36,728 bases of DNA from positions 1 to 36,728 of the IMG/VR virus record IMGVR_UViG_3300035180_000968. One strand, given 5' to 3'. The notes under the pieces are model-generated. The model saw only the letters and a list, made by a program, of their open reading frames with translations, was not told where the DNA came from and ran no database searches. The DNA comes from a virus. Of this stretch, positions 1-8,121 are shown piece by piece. Positions within the stretch are counted from its first letter, which is position 1; each line of letters begins with the position of its first letter. The position numbers and the translations under genes were made by a program.

Positions 1-29
1 TTGATAAATTCTTTTGAGAGAATACTACG

Positions 30-1442
30 GTGAATGCAAGCGAAGAAAAACTATCTGGTGCGATCCAGGAAAATATCCTCATCCTGCTATGCTTCAGTGA
101 TGACTACTGCCAGACCATCAGGCACGCGGTGACCCCCAACCTATTTGGATCGGCAGTCTACCGTGAAGTGGCGGAACATGCCATCGACTTCATCGATCAA
201 TACGGTTCGGCAATCAAGGATCATATATCCGACTCACTAGAGAATATCCTGAACGGCAGTGATAAACGCAAAGCTACCAGTTATCAGCGACTGCTAGAGA
301 ACCTCTACGGAGCCAAGGATACAGTCAACGGCGACTATGTAGTTTCCCAACTACATCGATTTGTCAGGCAGCAGAGCCTGAAGTCAGCAGTCGTAGCAGC
401 GGTGGAGGCTATCGAGTCGGGTCATATTGAGAAGGCAGAGGTCGAGCTCCAGAAGGGTCTGGCCAATCAAGCGGTTAGTTTTGAGTTGGGCACTCAGTTC
501 CAAGACCCAGGCCAGGTATTAAAGTTTTTGGATAGTACGGAGCAGGGTATCCATACAGGTATCGCGGAACTAGACCGCCGGGATATCTGCCCCCGACCTG
601 GTGAGATGTTTATGTTCATAGCCCCAGCCAAGAAGGGCAAGAGCTGGGCTTTGATAAGTTTAGGTAAGTGGGCAATACTGCAACGCAAGCGGGTACTGCA
701 TATTTCTCTTGAGATGTCAGAGCAGAGGGTGGCGCAGCGGTACCTACAAGCTTTCTTCTCAGTGTCAAAGAGAGACCCGAAAGTTAAGGTTCCATTATTC
801 ACTAAAGATGATCGCGGCGTGCTGCTAGATATACACCACCAGGAGACCCAGCACCTCACCTTGAGCGACCAGGGCATCCGCTCTACCCTGACGAAGAAGA
901 TTAAAAAGGAATTCAGCAGACGCCCTCCGCTGATCATTAAGCAGTTCCCTACCGGTGCTCTTACCATCTCTGCATTGCGGGCCTACCTGGATGGTCTGGA
1001 GCGTTTCCATAAGATAATCCCGGACGTCATCATTCTAGACTATCCCGACCTGATGGATATTGATGGCAACCAGCTGAGGGTTGACACGGGTAAGATCTAC
1101 AAGGATTTGAGGGGTATCGCAGTATCAAAAAACTTAGCCATGGTGGTTGCTTCGCAGGGGAATAGAACCTCTGCTAGCGCCAAGATGGTTACCGACTCGA
1201 TGGTTGCAGAGGACTACAGTAAGATCGCCACAGCGGATAACGTGTTGACCTACAGCCAAACGCCGCAGGAGCACAAGCTAGGACTTGCTAGGCTGTTCGT
1301 AAGTAATGGGCGCAACGATGAGGATAAGTTCGTGGTACTCATTTCGCAGTCTTATACCACAGGTCAATTCTGTCTAGATAGTGCACTTATGAGTTCGGCG
1401 TACGAAGCTAAGCTTAACGGCCAACCTGAAGAGGGTAAGTAA
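30..1442 (+). CDS. DnaB-family replicative DNA helicase
   Basis: Probable replicative helicase that unwinds DNA ahead of the phage polymerase, 470 residues. The RecA-like core has a Walker A variant APAKKGKS near residues 198-205, the DnaB-type HISLEMS strand after it, a Walker B VIILDYPDLM, a SQGNR motif and a distal SNGRNDED segment in the place of the arginine-finger region. The N-terminal ~150 residues are helical and resemble a DnaB/gp41-type N-domain only loosely. Start is GTG at 30, preceded by GAGAG and by in-frame stops just upstream. The next gene starts two bases after the stop, and SNF2-helicase and primase genes follow, so it belongs to a replication operon. The family call is firm; the exact subfamily is not. 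Confidence 0.88.
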   Translation: MNASEEKLSGAIQENILILLCFSDDYCQTIRHAVTPNLFGSAVYREVAEHAIDFIDQYGSAIKDHISDSLENILNGSDKRKATSYQRLLENLYGAKDTVNGDYVVSQLHRFVRQQSLKSAVVAAVEAIESGHIEKAEVELQKGLANQAVSFELGTQFQDPGQVLKFLDSTEQGIHTGIAELDRRDICPRPGEMFMFIAPAKKGKSWALISLGKWAILQRKRVLHISLEMSEQRVAQRYLQAFFSVSKRDPKVKVPLFTKDDRGVLLDIHHQETQHLTLSDQGIRSTLTKKIKKEFSRRPPLIIKQFPTGALTISALRAYLDGLERFHKIIPDVIILDYPDLMDIDGNQLRVDTGKIYKDLRGIAVSKNLAMVVASQGNRTSASAKMVTDSMVAEDYSKIATADNVLTYSQTPQEHKLGLARLFVSNGRNDEDKFVVLISQSYTTGQFCLDSALMSSAYEAKLNGQPEEGK

Positions 1443-1444
1443 GA

Positions 1445-3004
1445 ATGGTTATGAAGAAGGGAGCTCTTGACGAGTATTTAAATCGCAAGATGAACTCATA
1501 CCAGTGGATTAAGAAGGTACCCCTCGACCAGCTTATGTCTGAGATGAAAACCTTCAAAGTAAAGCCTTACTTCAAAACAGAGCCCTGGGTCCATCAGGCA
1601 GCCTGCTTCTTGATAGGGATGACGGAGCCCCGATTCGGCCACCTGCTTGATATGGGAGCTGGTAAGAGTAAAATCGTACTGGATACAATGACTCAGTTGC
1701 AGCGCGAGGGGCGCCTAAAGAAAGCACTGGTGACGATACCCCGCTTGGTTAACTTTGCTTCTTGGGAAAAAGCATGTGCGGTACATTCCGACCTAGAACC
1801 TGAGATATGCACGGGCAGCATAGAAGAGAAGTGGGAACATCTGCTTACCAATAAAGCTGACCTGGCGATCATTGATTACACTGGGTTGCAGCTTGCCCTT
1901 TCAAAGAAGGTGGTGGGTAAGAAAAAGGTATTAGCCCCTGACCTAAAGAAAATCAATCAACTTAAAAAGATCTACAACTTCGCTGCTATTGATGAGAGTC
2001 ACAAGTTAAAGAATGCGGAATCCCTACGGTACCGGATACTAAGGCCTCTTACCAAGGACTTCGACAACGTCTACATAACCACGGGTACCCTGTTCGGCCG
2101 CAACCCGGAAGACCTATGGTCACAGTTCTTCCTGGTAGACCGAGGCGATACCTTCGGTGACTCCCTAGGTATGTTCCGGGAAGCCTTCATGGTGCGCTCG
2201 GATGGTTTCTGGGCCGGTCAGAAGTATGACTTTGATAAGAAGAAGACTCGACTACTTAATAAGTTTCTGCAGAATAGATCCATTCGGTATGATGAGAATG
2301 AGTTGGAGAGCCTGCCCGAGTGCGTGCCGAATAACTTAGTGCTCCGCTTTGGTGAGGAGCAGCGTGGGCACTATTTGAGAGCCTTGGAAGGTCTTATCAA
2401 CGCACAAGGTAAGTTAAGTGAAATCGATAGTGCGTTTATCAGGATGCGCCAGATAGTGTCTGGCTACTTGCAGTGGAAAGATTCTTACGGAGACCACGTT
2501 ATCCGCTTTAAGGAAAATCCTAAACTTGAGATGCTGCTAGGTATCATCGAGGATAGTGGTGACTCTAAGGTGGTGGTATCGACCGAGTACACGCAGACTG
2601 GTTCGTTGATAGTTGATGCACTAAAGGAAATGAAGATTGGTTATGAATGGCTGTATGGCAAGACGAAAGACCCGGTAGCCTGCATTAAGAGCTTCCAAGA
2701 GAACCCCAAGAAGAAGGTGCTCGTCATGAACAGTGATTGCGGGGGCACCGGAGTGGATGGTCTGCAAGAGGTGGCTCAATACCTTGTGTTCTACGAGAGT
2801 CCGGTATCCCCGGTAACAAGAAAGCAGACATTGAAGCGGATACATAGATCGGGTCAGTTGCATAGATCTTTCATCTACGACTTGACTATTGAGAAGAGCA
2901 TTGACATCCGCATCCTTGGATTCATCAAAGAAGGTAACGATTTACACAGCAGTGTAGTCAGTGGTAACTTTAACGTAGGCACTTTGTTGAGAGACCTCAA
3001 ATGA
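1445..3004 (+). CDS. SNF2-like superfamily 2 helicase/ATPase
   Basis: SF2 ATP-dependent DNA translocase of the SNF2 type, 519 residues. Visible motifs are motif I DMGAGKSKI (about residues 68-76), motif II DESHKLKN (about 183-190), motif III TTGTLFGRNPEDLW, and the C-terminal RecA lobe ending in the motif VI signature RIHRSGQ. Such phage proteins are thought to act in replication, recombination or origin remodelling, but the substrate cannot be read here. ATG 1445 has GAGGG about 10 bases upstream; a second ATG at 1451 is possible. The gene lies between the replicative helicase and the primase and overlaps the latter by 4 bp (ATGA), suggesting coupled translation. Confidence 0.88.
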   Translation: MVMKKGALDEYLNRKMNSYQWIKKVPLDQLMSEMKTFKVKPYFKTEPWVHQAACFLIGMTEPRFGHLLDMGAGKSKIVLDTMTQLQREGRLKKALVTIPRLVNFASWEKACAVHSDLEPEICTGSIEEKWEHLLTNKADLAIIDYTGLQLALSKKVVGKKKVLAPDLKKINQLKKIYNFAAIDESHKLKNAESLRYRILRPLTKDFDNVYITTGTLFGRNPEDLWSQFFLVDRGDTFGDSLGMFREAFMVRSDGFWAGQKYDFDKKKTRLLNKFLQNRSIRYDENELESLPECVPNNLVLRFGEEQRGHYLRALEGLINAQGKLSEIDSAFIRMRQIVSGYLQWKDSYGDHVIRFKENPKLEMLLGIIEDSGDSKVVVSTEYTQTGSLIVDALKEMKIGYEWLYGKTKDPVACIKSFQENPKKKVLVMNSDCGGTGVDGLQEVAQYLVFYESPVSPVTRKQTLKRIHRSGQLHRSFIYDLTIEKSIDIRILGFIKEGNDLHSSVVSGNFNVGTLLRDLK

Positions 3005-4026
3005 GAGTAATAGAGTGGCGTAAGGTACTGGATGAAAATCGGGTAAGCTACGTAGAAAGGGGCGCCAACGTATCCCGTGGTGAGATAAACATCAGGTGCC
3101 CGTACTGTGGCTCTGCGGATCCATCCTTCCACATGGGACTAAACCAGGAGACTGGGTGGTGGGCCTGCTGGCGCAATTCAGACCACCGAGGTAAATCACC
3201 GGTACGCTTGTTGGTGGCTATCCTAGGCGTTAGCTATCATGCAGCCCGGGATATCGCTGGCTTGGGCCCCGGGTACATAGACCCTGATGGCTTCGATGAA
3301 ATCGCATCGCGGCTACTCAGACCTAAGGTTACGCTCCCTGAAGCAGCCGAGAAGGATCTACAGCTGCCTAGTAGCTTTAGGCCTATTGAGTTGGATTCGT
3401 TAAGGGCTAGTAGGTATGTCAGGTACCTCATAGAGGACCGAGGCTTCACAAGAAGGGATTTACCTGGACTGGTGGCTGCTTATGGTCTTCAGTACTCCTT
3501 AACTGGCGATTTTAAAGATAGGATCATCCTTCCCTACTACCTAGCAGGTAAGCTGGTCACCTGGTCAGGCCGCTCCATTGCTAACTCCACTGTACGGTAT
3601 AGGGATTTAGATAGGGATTCCAGTACGGTGCCGGCCAAGGAGACCTTGTACTGCTTTGACTCTGCTGTTGGTGCGTCAGTGCTGGTGGTAGTGGAGGGAC
3701 CTTTCGATGCCTTAAAACTTGATTTTTATGGCAGGCGTTTTGGAGTTCGTGCGGTAGGACTATCCACCAACAGCATTACAGACAAACAAATATATTTATT
3801 AGAACAGTTAACGACAAGGGCGAAAAGAACTATAATCCAACTTGATACTTTAAGCAGTTTAGGAATAGTTGGATCCATGAGACTTAGAGATCGCATCGGG
3901 CATCTACCAAACCTAGAGATACTACCTGTACCCTATGGTAAAAAAGACGCAGGGGAATTAAGCCCGCGGGAAGCAACCGCGTACGCCCGAAGCTTATCTG
4001 CTGACCTAGAAGGAGAGTTGGTATGA
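3001..4026 (+). CDS. DNA primase (zinc-binding plus Toprim)
   Basis: Synthesises RNA primers at the fork, 341 residues. The N-terminus carries a CHC2-like zinc site (C33, C36, C56 and H62). A Toprim domain follows, with the glutamate motif VVVEGPFDA near residue 230 and a downstream strand IIQLDT. The usual second Asp of the Toprim DxD is not obvious (the sequence reads D-T-L), a small oddity. The protein is short and lacks a fused helicase; the separate DnaB-like gene at 30-1442 presumably supplies that activity. It overlaps the SNF2 gene and the next ORF by 4 bp each (ATGA), so translation is probably coupled. Confidence 0.85.
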   Translation: MRVIEWRKVLDENRVSYVERGANVSRGEINIRCPYCGSADPSFHMGLNQETGWWACWRNSDHRGKSPVRLLVAILGVSYHAARDIAGLGPGYIDPDGFDEIASRLLRPKVTLPEAAEKDLQLPSSFRPIELDSLRASRYVRYLIEDRGFTRRDLPGLVAAYGLQYSLTGDFKDRIILPYYLAGKLVTWSGRSIANSTVRYRDLDRDSSTVPAKETLYCFDSAVGASVLVVVEGPFDALKLDFYGRRFGVRAVGLSTNSITDKQIYLLEQLTTRAKRTIIQLDTLSSLGIVGSMRLRDRIGHLPNLEILPVPYGKKDAGELSPREATAYARSLSADLEGELV

Positions 4027-4409
4027 CCAGGTACAATGGGTTGTTTGTAAGTAAATTTCGAGGATGCAGACTGCTGGCCAGTTTTGAGGATGAGTACCAG
4101 AAGTGTCAAGTTAAGGTTTTTTTACTGCCGGGTGAGTACCATCTGGTAGGTGTGTCTGTAGGTGGTGATTGTCACATAGTAAGCCCTCAGTACTCCCTGC
4201 ATAAGGTTAGTAAACTGGTACTGGGGTTGCTAGAAAAAGCACAGCGTGGATTGGAGGTGGGTACGGAAGAACTAAAAAAGACGATAAGAGTGATATTGAA
4301 TCCAACACCAACACAAATAACCAGGAGAGAATTACATGCAAAGCCAAGAACCCGCACTGTCTTACGAGGGGCCAGTGGTCGGGTACGTCGTGAACTTTCT
4401 AAATCGTAA
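4023..4409 (+). CDS. hypothetical protein in the primase operon
   Basis: 128 residues, not recognised. It starts in an ATGA overlap with primase and ends 74 bp inside the next gene, in another frame. The first ~90 residues look like a compact beta-rich domain with alternating hydrophobic strands; the last ~40 are strongly basic (many Arg, TRTV/RRE runs) and lie largely in the overlap. No catalytic motif, signal peptide or membrane segment is visible. Its position suggests a role linked to replication or early gene expression, but that is inference from neighbours only. Confidence 0.6.
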   Translation: MTRYNGLFVSKFRGCRLLASFEDEYQKCQVKVFLLPGEYHLVGVSVGGDCHIVSPQYSLHKVSKLVLGLLEKAQRGLEVGTEELKKTIRVILNPTPTQITRRELHAKPRTRTVLRGASGRVRRELSKS

Positions 4410-4869
4410 CTACTGGCGCGTACAAAACACTATGTGCAGGGAGGATGTTATGCAGGAAGCATACCTAGTCTACCGTAGAGTAGTGGTAAAGTACCCGGGT
4501 CTTGAAGCACCCCATCTTATGGCGTTGTTTAAGAGAGCGTGGGCTAACCAATTTACAAACCTTACCAACCTAGACTCGGAGAAGCAGCGCGAGTTAGTTA
4601 GTTCAGAAGATATGGATCCAGGCCTTGAGTCTGCCAGTGATTTGGATAATGATGGCTATTTACGGGTGTTGTTAGGCCAAGCGCCCACCGAGATAAAGCA
4701 AGTACTCAAGCTGTTTCTATCAGCACCTATGGAAGTGTATAGTTTGTTTTTTGATGTTAACCAGAGGGAGTATAATTGTTACAAGAACCGTAACCGCGCA
4801 ATCAATAGAATGCTCGGTCTTGATTCGAATAGAGACATAATGGGAGAAGTGAAGGAGTATTTATCGTAG
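4336..4869 (+). CDS. sigma-70 region 2-like protein (possible phage sigma factor)
   Basis: 177 residues. Residues ~34-75 contain an EDVMQEAYLVYRR segment followed by a helix LMALFKRAWANQFTNL, which resembles sigma-70 region 2 (core-RNA-polymerase binding helix plus promoter-melting helix). The C-terminal part is helical but I cannot see a clear region 4 helix-turn-helix. Phage sigma-like proteins of this size redirect host RNA polymerase to middle or late promoters; whether this one does so is inferred. Start ATG 4336 has AGGAGAG eight bases upstream and lies inside the preceding ORF. An 82-bp gap with short tandem repeats follows. Confidence 0.5.
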   Translation: MQSQEPALSYEGPVVGYVVNFLNRNYWRVQNTMCREDVMQEAYLVYRRVVVKYPGLEAPHLMALFKRAWANQFTNLTNLDSEKQRELVSSEDMDPGLESASDLDNDGYLRVLLGQAPTEIKQVLKLFLSAPMEVYSLFFDVNQREYNCYKNRNRAINRMLGLDSNRDIMGEVKEYLS

Positions 4870-4891
4870 AGTGCGGTATATATTGCAAGTA

Positions 4892-4920
4892 GTGGTAGTA
4901 ACGGGTAGTAACGGGTAGTA
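4892..4920. repeat. short tandem repeat upstream of gene 4952
   Basis: Two perfect tandem copies of ACGGGTAGTA (4901-4910, 4911-4920) are preceded by a partial copy GTGGTAGTA. They lie in the 82-bp gap between the sigma-like gene and the SH3-repeat gene, just before an AT-rich stretch (CTTTTTAATTATT). A TATATATT sequence lies upstream at 4877-4884. The arrangement could be an operator or phage promoter region, but no convincing -35 element is seen. Confidence 0.5.
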
Positions 4921-4951
4921 GTATCTTTTTAATTATTGAGGAACTAAACAA

Positions 4952-5959
4952 ATGAGTGCAGCGTTGAAAAAAGAATTGGTGGGTGCCACTGGGGTAAAAG
5001 AGAAGCGCAATGAGGACGAACAGGATTTCCTTGGCCGCTTGGTTACCGGCGTCGCAAACCTGGACGATTCCGGTTGGGAGGAACTATCGCCAGAAGCGCA
5101 GGATTGGTATAACGATGCCGCTGGCGCAGCTAATAAGAACAAGCCCATTGCAAGTTTCGGCGATGAAGAGCTGGAAGCAGCACCGCCAGCACGCAGCACC
5201 CGTGGTGCTAAGAAGGATGTACCCGCTGCCCAAGATGACGACGACGCTGCCGATCCGGAAGTAGGGGATAAGGTCTTGGTAACCTCTAAGCGTGGCAAGG
5301 AAATCTCAGGCGAGGTTGTTGAAATCGACGACGACGTGATTGTGGTCAGCGATGCTGATGGGGAAGAGCACGAGCTTGATCGTGATAAGCAGGCCAGCGT
5401 CGAGGTTATCAAAGAACCCGCCAAGCCCGCAGCCCGCGGTAGTAAGAAGGATGTCCGCGCTGCCAAAGAAGAAGCCGAGTGTGATGACGATATTTCGGTT
5501 GATGACAGGGTAACCGCCGTTACTAAGCGCGGCAAGGAAATCTCAGGCAAGGTAGTTGAAATCGATGGTGATATCTTGGTCATCGAAACCGATCCCGATG
5601 GGGAAGAGCAGGAGCTGAATATCTCCAACCTGAAGTCCTTGGTTAAGCAGGAAGCTAAAGAGCCGGCACGAGCAGCCCGTGGCACCCGCCGCACAGCTGA
5701 CCGCGACGCCGAAGCTGCTCCTGACAAAAAAGCTCGCCCTACCAAGGTATCCAAGGAAGATAATGGCGGGGTGAGCGTAACCACTCGCATTCGCGAACTG
5801 ATCCTGGACGACCTGGAAGCCACGCCGGAGGCTATTGGTAAGTTGTTGGCTAAGGAAAAGCTGGCCTTCAAAGACAACACCCTCAAGCTTATCCACTCCG
5901 AAGTGCATCGTTTGGTGGATATGATGAAGGCCCGGAAGATGCTTAAAGTAGCCCGTTGA
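4952..5959 (+). CDS. acidic protein with duplicated SH3/KOW-like domain
   Basis: 335 residues, function unknown. Two homologous ~55-residue modules (about residues 105-160 and 172-225) share a KRGKEISG core followed by VVEID, an acidic strand and DGEE; the pattern looks like small SH3/KOW-type beta barrels. They are joined by acidic and Lys/Ala/Arg-rich linkers. The C-terminal ~70 residues (TRIRELILDDLEATPEAIG onwards) look like a helical, possibly winged-helix, domain ending in a basic tail. The start has GAGGAA ten bases upstream, and an intrinsic terminator follows. The modular, charged design suggests a nucleic-acid or RNA-polymerase-associated protein; that is inference. Confidence 0.75.
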   Translation: MSAALKKELVGATGVKEKRNEDEQDFLGRLVTGVANLDDSGWEELSPEAQDWYNDAAGAANKNKPIASFGDEELEAAPPARSTRGAKKDVPAAQDDDDAADPEVGDKVLVTSKRGKEISGEVVEIDDDVIVVSDADGEEHELDRDKQASVEVIKEPAKPAARGSKKDVRAAKEEAECDDDISVDDRVTAVTKRGKEISGKVVEIDGDILVIETDPDGEEQELNISNLKSLVKQEAKEPARAARGTRRTADRDAEAAPDKKARPTKVSKEDNGGVSVTTRIRELILDDLEATPEAIGKLLAKEKLAFKDNTLKLIHSEVHRLVDMMKARKMLKVAR

Positions 5960-5978
5960 TCTAATTCCATAGGCTTGG

Positions 5979-6012
5979 AAAGCCCTGCATAGTACCGCGG
6001 GGCTTTTTCTTT
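5979..6012 (+). terminator. intrinsic terminator after gene 4952
   Basis: The stem AAAGCCCTGC / GCGGGGCTTT (10 bp with one G-T wobble) has an 8-base loop and is followed by TTCTTT. An alternative small hairpin GGCTT-GGA-AAGCC at 5972-5984 shares the left arm and could compete with it. It ends the transcript just before the folE-fusion gene, whose ribosome binding site lies immediately downstream. Confidence 0.8.
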
Positions 6013-6027
6013 GAAAAGAGGTGATCC

Positions 6028-6993
6028 GTGAAGAAAGTAACATTAACGAATAGTGGGGTGGAAGCCCTAGCCGAGTCAATAGTTGAACAAATTGTGCGGG
6101 GTATGACTGATCCAAAGGGTTTCCGTATCTGGGGCATCCCTAGATCCGGGGTGCCCGCTGCCTTCGCTGTAGCTGCACAACTACGGAACTACAACATCGC
6201 AGCCCGTATGGCGGATTGTGCTGCTGATGCAAACTTGATAGTAGATGACCTGGTAGACTCCGGGAAGACGATGCAGTGGCACATGGATAATTACTGGAGC
6301 ACCGCGCAGTTCGCAGCCCTGCTTGATAAACGACGTAAGCCTCTTGACAGCACGCCTTGCGTGTTCGGGGGTGTATCAGACAGTGATTCTTGGGTGGTCT
6401 TTCCATGGGAAACTACCACTACTAAGGGTGAGGACACGGGGGATCGTAGTGCAGATGATGTTGTCGTGCGTATGCTGCAATACATAGGAGAAGACCCTAA
6501 ACGCGGCGGCCTGCTTGAAACCCCAGGTAGGGTAGTTAAGGCTTGGGGAGAATGGTTTTCGGGTTACCACAAGAACCCGAAAGACCTGTTGAAAGTATTT
6601 GAGGATGGTGCTGAGGGAGTTAAGGAGATGGTACTCCTTACAGACATTCCTGTGTTCAGCCACTGCGAGCACCACATCGCTCCCTTCACCGGGGTTGCTC
6701 ATGTGGCATACATACCCAACGGCAAGATCGTAGGCTTAAGTAAGCTGGTGCGTGTGGTTGATGCCTTCTCCCGCCGCCTGCAAGTACAGGAGCGCCTTAC
6801 TAATCAAATAGCCGACTGCCTGATGGAGGGCCTATCCCCTTTAGGTGCCGCCGTAGTTATCACCGCCAAGCATTCCTGCATGTCTAGCAGGGGAGTCAAG
6901 GTGCCCAACGTGGATACTACTACCTCAGCTATGCGAGGGGCCTTCATGGATGATCACGCGCTGCGAAATGAGTTCATGCAGTTGGTGAAGTAG
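6028..6993 (+). CDS. folE: phosphoribosyltransferase-GTP cyclohydrolase I (FolE) fusion
   Basis: 321 residues, two domains. Residues ~1-125 look like a type I phosphoribosyltransferase: [12 protein letters not shown] and the PRPP-binding loop [12 protein letters not shown] (about 70-81). Residues ~145-320 are GTP cyclohydrolase I, with zinc ligands C213 and H216 in HCEHH, C284 in KHSCM, and the SSRGV loop. FolE converts GTP to dihydroneopterin triphosphate, the first step of both folate and preQ0/7-deazaguanine synthesis. The adjacent dpdA-like gene favours the latter. The PRTase could feed GTP by guanine salvage (inference). GTG start with AGAGGTGA 5 bases upstream. All metal ligands are intact, so an active enzyme is expected. 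Confidence 0.9.
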   Translation: MKKVTLTNSGVEALAESIVEQIVRGMTDPKGFRIWGIPRSGVPAAFAVAAQLRNYNIAARMADCAADANLIVDDLVDSGKTMQWHMDNYWSTAQFAALLDKRRKPLDSTPCVFGGVSDSDSWVVFPWETTTTKGEDTGDRSADDVVVRMLQYIGEDPKRGGLLETPGRVVKAWGEWFSGYHKNPKDLLKVFEDGAEGVKEMVLLTDIPVFSHCEHHIAPFTGVAHVAYIPNGKIVGLSKLVRVVDAFSRRLQVQERLTNQIADCLMEGLSPLGAAVVITAKHSCMSSRGVKVPNVDTTTSAMRGAFMDDHALRNEFMQLVK

Positions 6994-6994
6994 T

Positions 6995-7822
6995 ATGAAG
7001 CCCAACATAATGCTGGACAGCGGAGCGTACTCCGCATGGAAGTCTAAAGCCGTCGTGGATCTGGATGAATACATCTGCTTCATCAAGGAAAATATGGAAT
7101 GGATAGACACTTACGTCAACCTAGACTTTATTCCGGGCGAGTTTGGTCGCATCCCATCAGCGGCAGAGGTGGAGCATTCAGCGGAGCTTAGCTGGAATAA
7201 CATGCTCTACATGGAGGAGTTCGACCTGCACCCCATTCCAGTGTTTCACATGGGCGAAAGGTTTTACTGGCTACGAAAGATGATCGCGCACGGCTGCCCT
7301 TATATAGGAATCTCTACAGCCAACGACCGAACCACTGCACAGAATATCGTATGGTTGGATCGGGTGTTCCGAGATATCGTGGATGAGAATGGACACGCAA
7401 AGGTTAAGACTCATGCCTTTGGGCAGACTACGCCCAGCATCCTATCCAGGTATCCATGGTATTCAGCAGACAGTGCCTCATGGATTTTCGTATCTGCAAC
7501 CGGGTCGATCATCATTCCCAAGTTCAGGAATGGCAAGCCTGACTACACCACCACCCCAACCACCCTATACATGTCAGACACAGGTAGAGCAGGGGCTAGT
7601 CAGAATAACGACTGGAAGCACCTATCGGCATCTGGCAGGAAGGCGGTAGCAAAGTACTTGAAGGAGTATTGCGGTGGGATCACAGTGCAGCAGTGCATCA
7701 CGGACTACTACTACCGCACTAGGGTGTGTGCTATCTACTTTCAAAATATAACCAATGCGTCCAAGGCTGGTCCCCCTACCCAGTTCTTTGGCGGCATGAA
7801 ACCAATCTTTGGTGAATACTGA
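6995..7822 (+). CDS. dpdA: DpdA-like DNA guanine transglycosylase
   Basis: 275 residues, related to tRNA-guanine transglycosylases and to phage DpdA, which swaps guanine in DNA for a 7-deazaguanine base. Signatures are MLDSGAYSAW with D8, YVNLDFIPG with D44, VFHMGE, YIGISTANDRTT, HAFG at 140-143, and SADSASW with D159. It begins almost directly with the DSGA motif and so seems to lack the N-terminal strand/helix many relatives have; the next ORF might supply it. It starts one base after the folE-fusion stop and overlaps the following ORF by one base. The enzyme class is likely; which deazaguanine is inserted cannot be read from sequence. Confidence 0.8.
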   Translation: MKPNIMLDSGAYSAWKSKAVVDLDEYICFIKENMEWIDTYVNLDFIPGEFGRIPSAAEVEHSAELSWNNMLYMEEFDLHPIPVFHMGERFYWLRKMIAHGCPYIGISTANDRTTAQNIVWLDRVFRDIVDENGHAKVKTHAFGQTTPSILSRYPWYSADSASWIFVSATGSIIIPKFRNGKPDYTTTPTTLYMSDTGRAGASQNNDWKHLSASGRKAVAKYLKEYCGGITVQQCITDYYYRTRVCAIYFQNITNASKAGPPTQFFGGMKPIFGEY

Positions 7823-8121
7823 TGAAGATCATCTTTACAATCCCGCTAAGTAACAGGCACATGCAAGCCCTCGCAGGCCTGCATGTGGAAGATATCCTCA
7901 TCTCATTTCTATACATCCGCAAGAACAGCAAGTACCTGAAGCAGCTTGCCCAGTTGGATCTTGACGATCCAACGCATATTACCCCACCAAAACCCAGAAG
8001 GAGAAAATTGAATGTCACAGCAAACAGTAAGCCGCTCTTCCCTATTAGAAGCAGTAAGTCTGGTAAGGCCCGCACTATCCAGCCAGTCATTCGTGCCGGT
8101 ACTAAGCCACTTGGTTTTTGA
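7822..8121 (+). CDS. small protein, possible detached DpdA N-terminal segment
   Basis: 99 residues, joined to dpdA by a TGATG overlap. Residues 1-45 (MKIIFTIPLSNRHM, then EDILISFLYIRKN) resemble, by eye, the strand-helix-strand that precedes the LDSGAF motif in full-length DpdA-like proteins. The rest is a basic Pro/Arg/Lys-rich tail (PKPRRRK), of which the last ~37 codons lie inside the sliding-clamp gene in another frame. If correct, the transglycosylase is split, with its N-terminal part encoded downstream of its C-terminal part. Otherwise this is an unrelated accessory protein. No independent Shine-Dalgarno site is evident, so expression would rely on coupling. Confidence 0.5.
   Translation: MKIIFTIPLSNRHMQALAGLHVEDILISFLYIRKNSKYLKQLAQLDLDDPTHITPPKPRRRKLNVTANSKPLFPIRSSKSGKARTIQPVIRAGTKPLGF

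Noticed and set aside
4933-5970. 345-codon open frame on the - strand
   Set aside because: Exact antisense shadow of gene 4952; the low-complexity Ser-rich product comes from the Glu/Asp/Ala-rich codons of the sense gene, and no ribosome site supports it.
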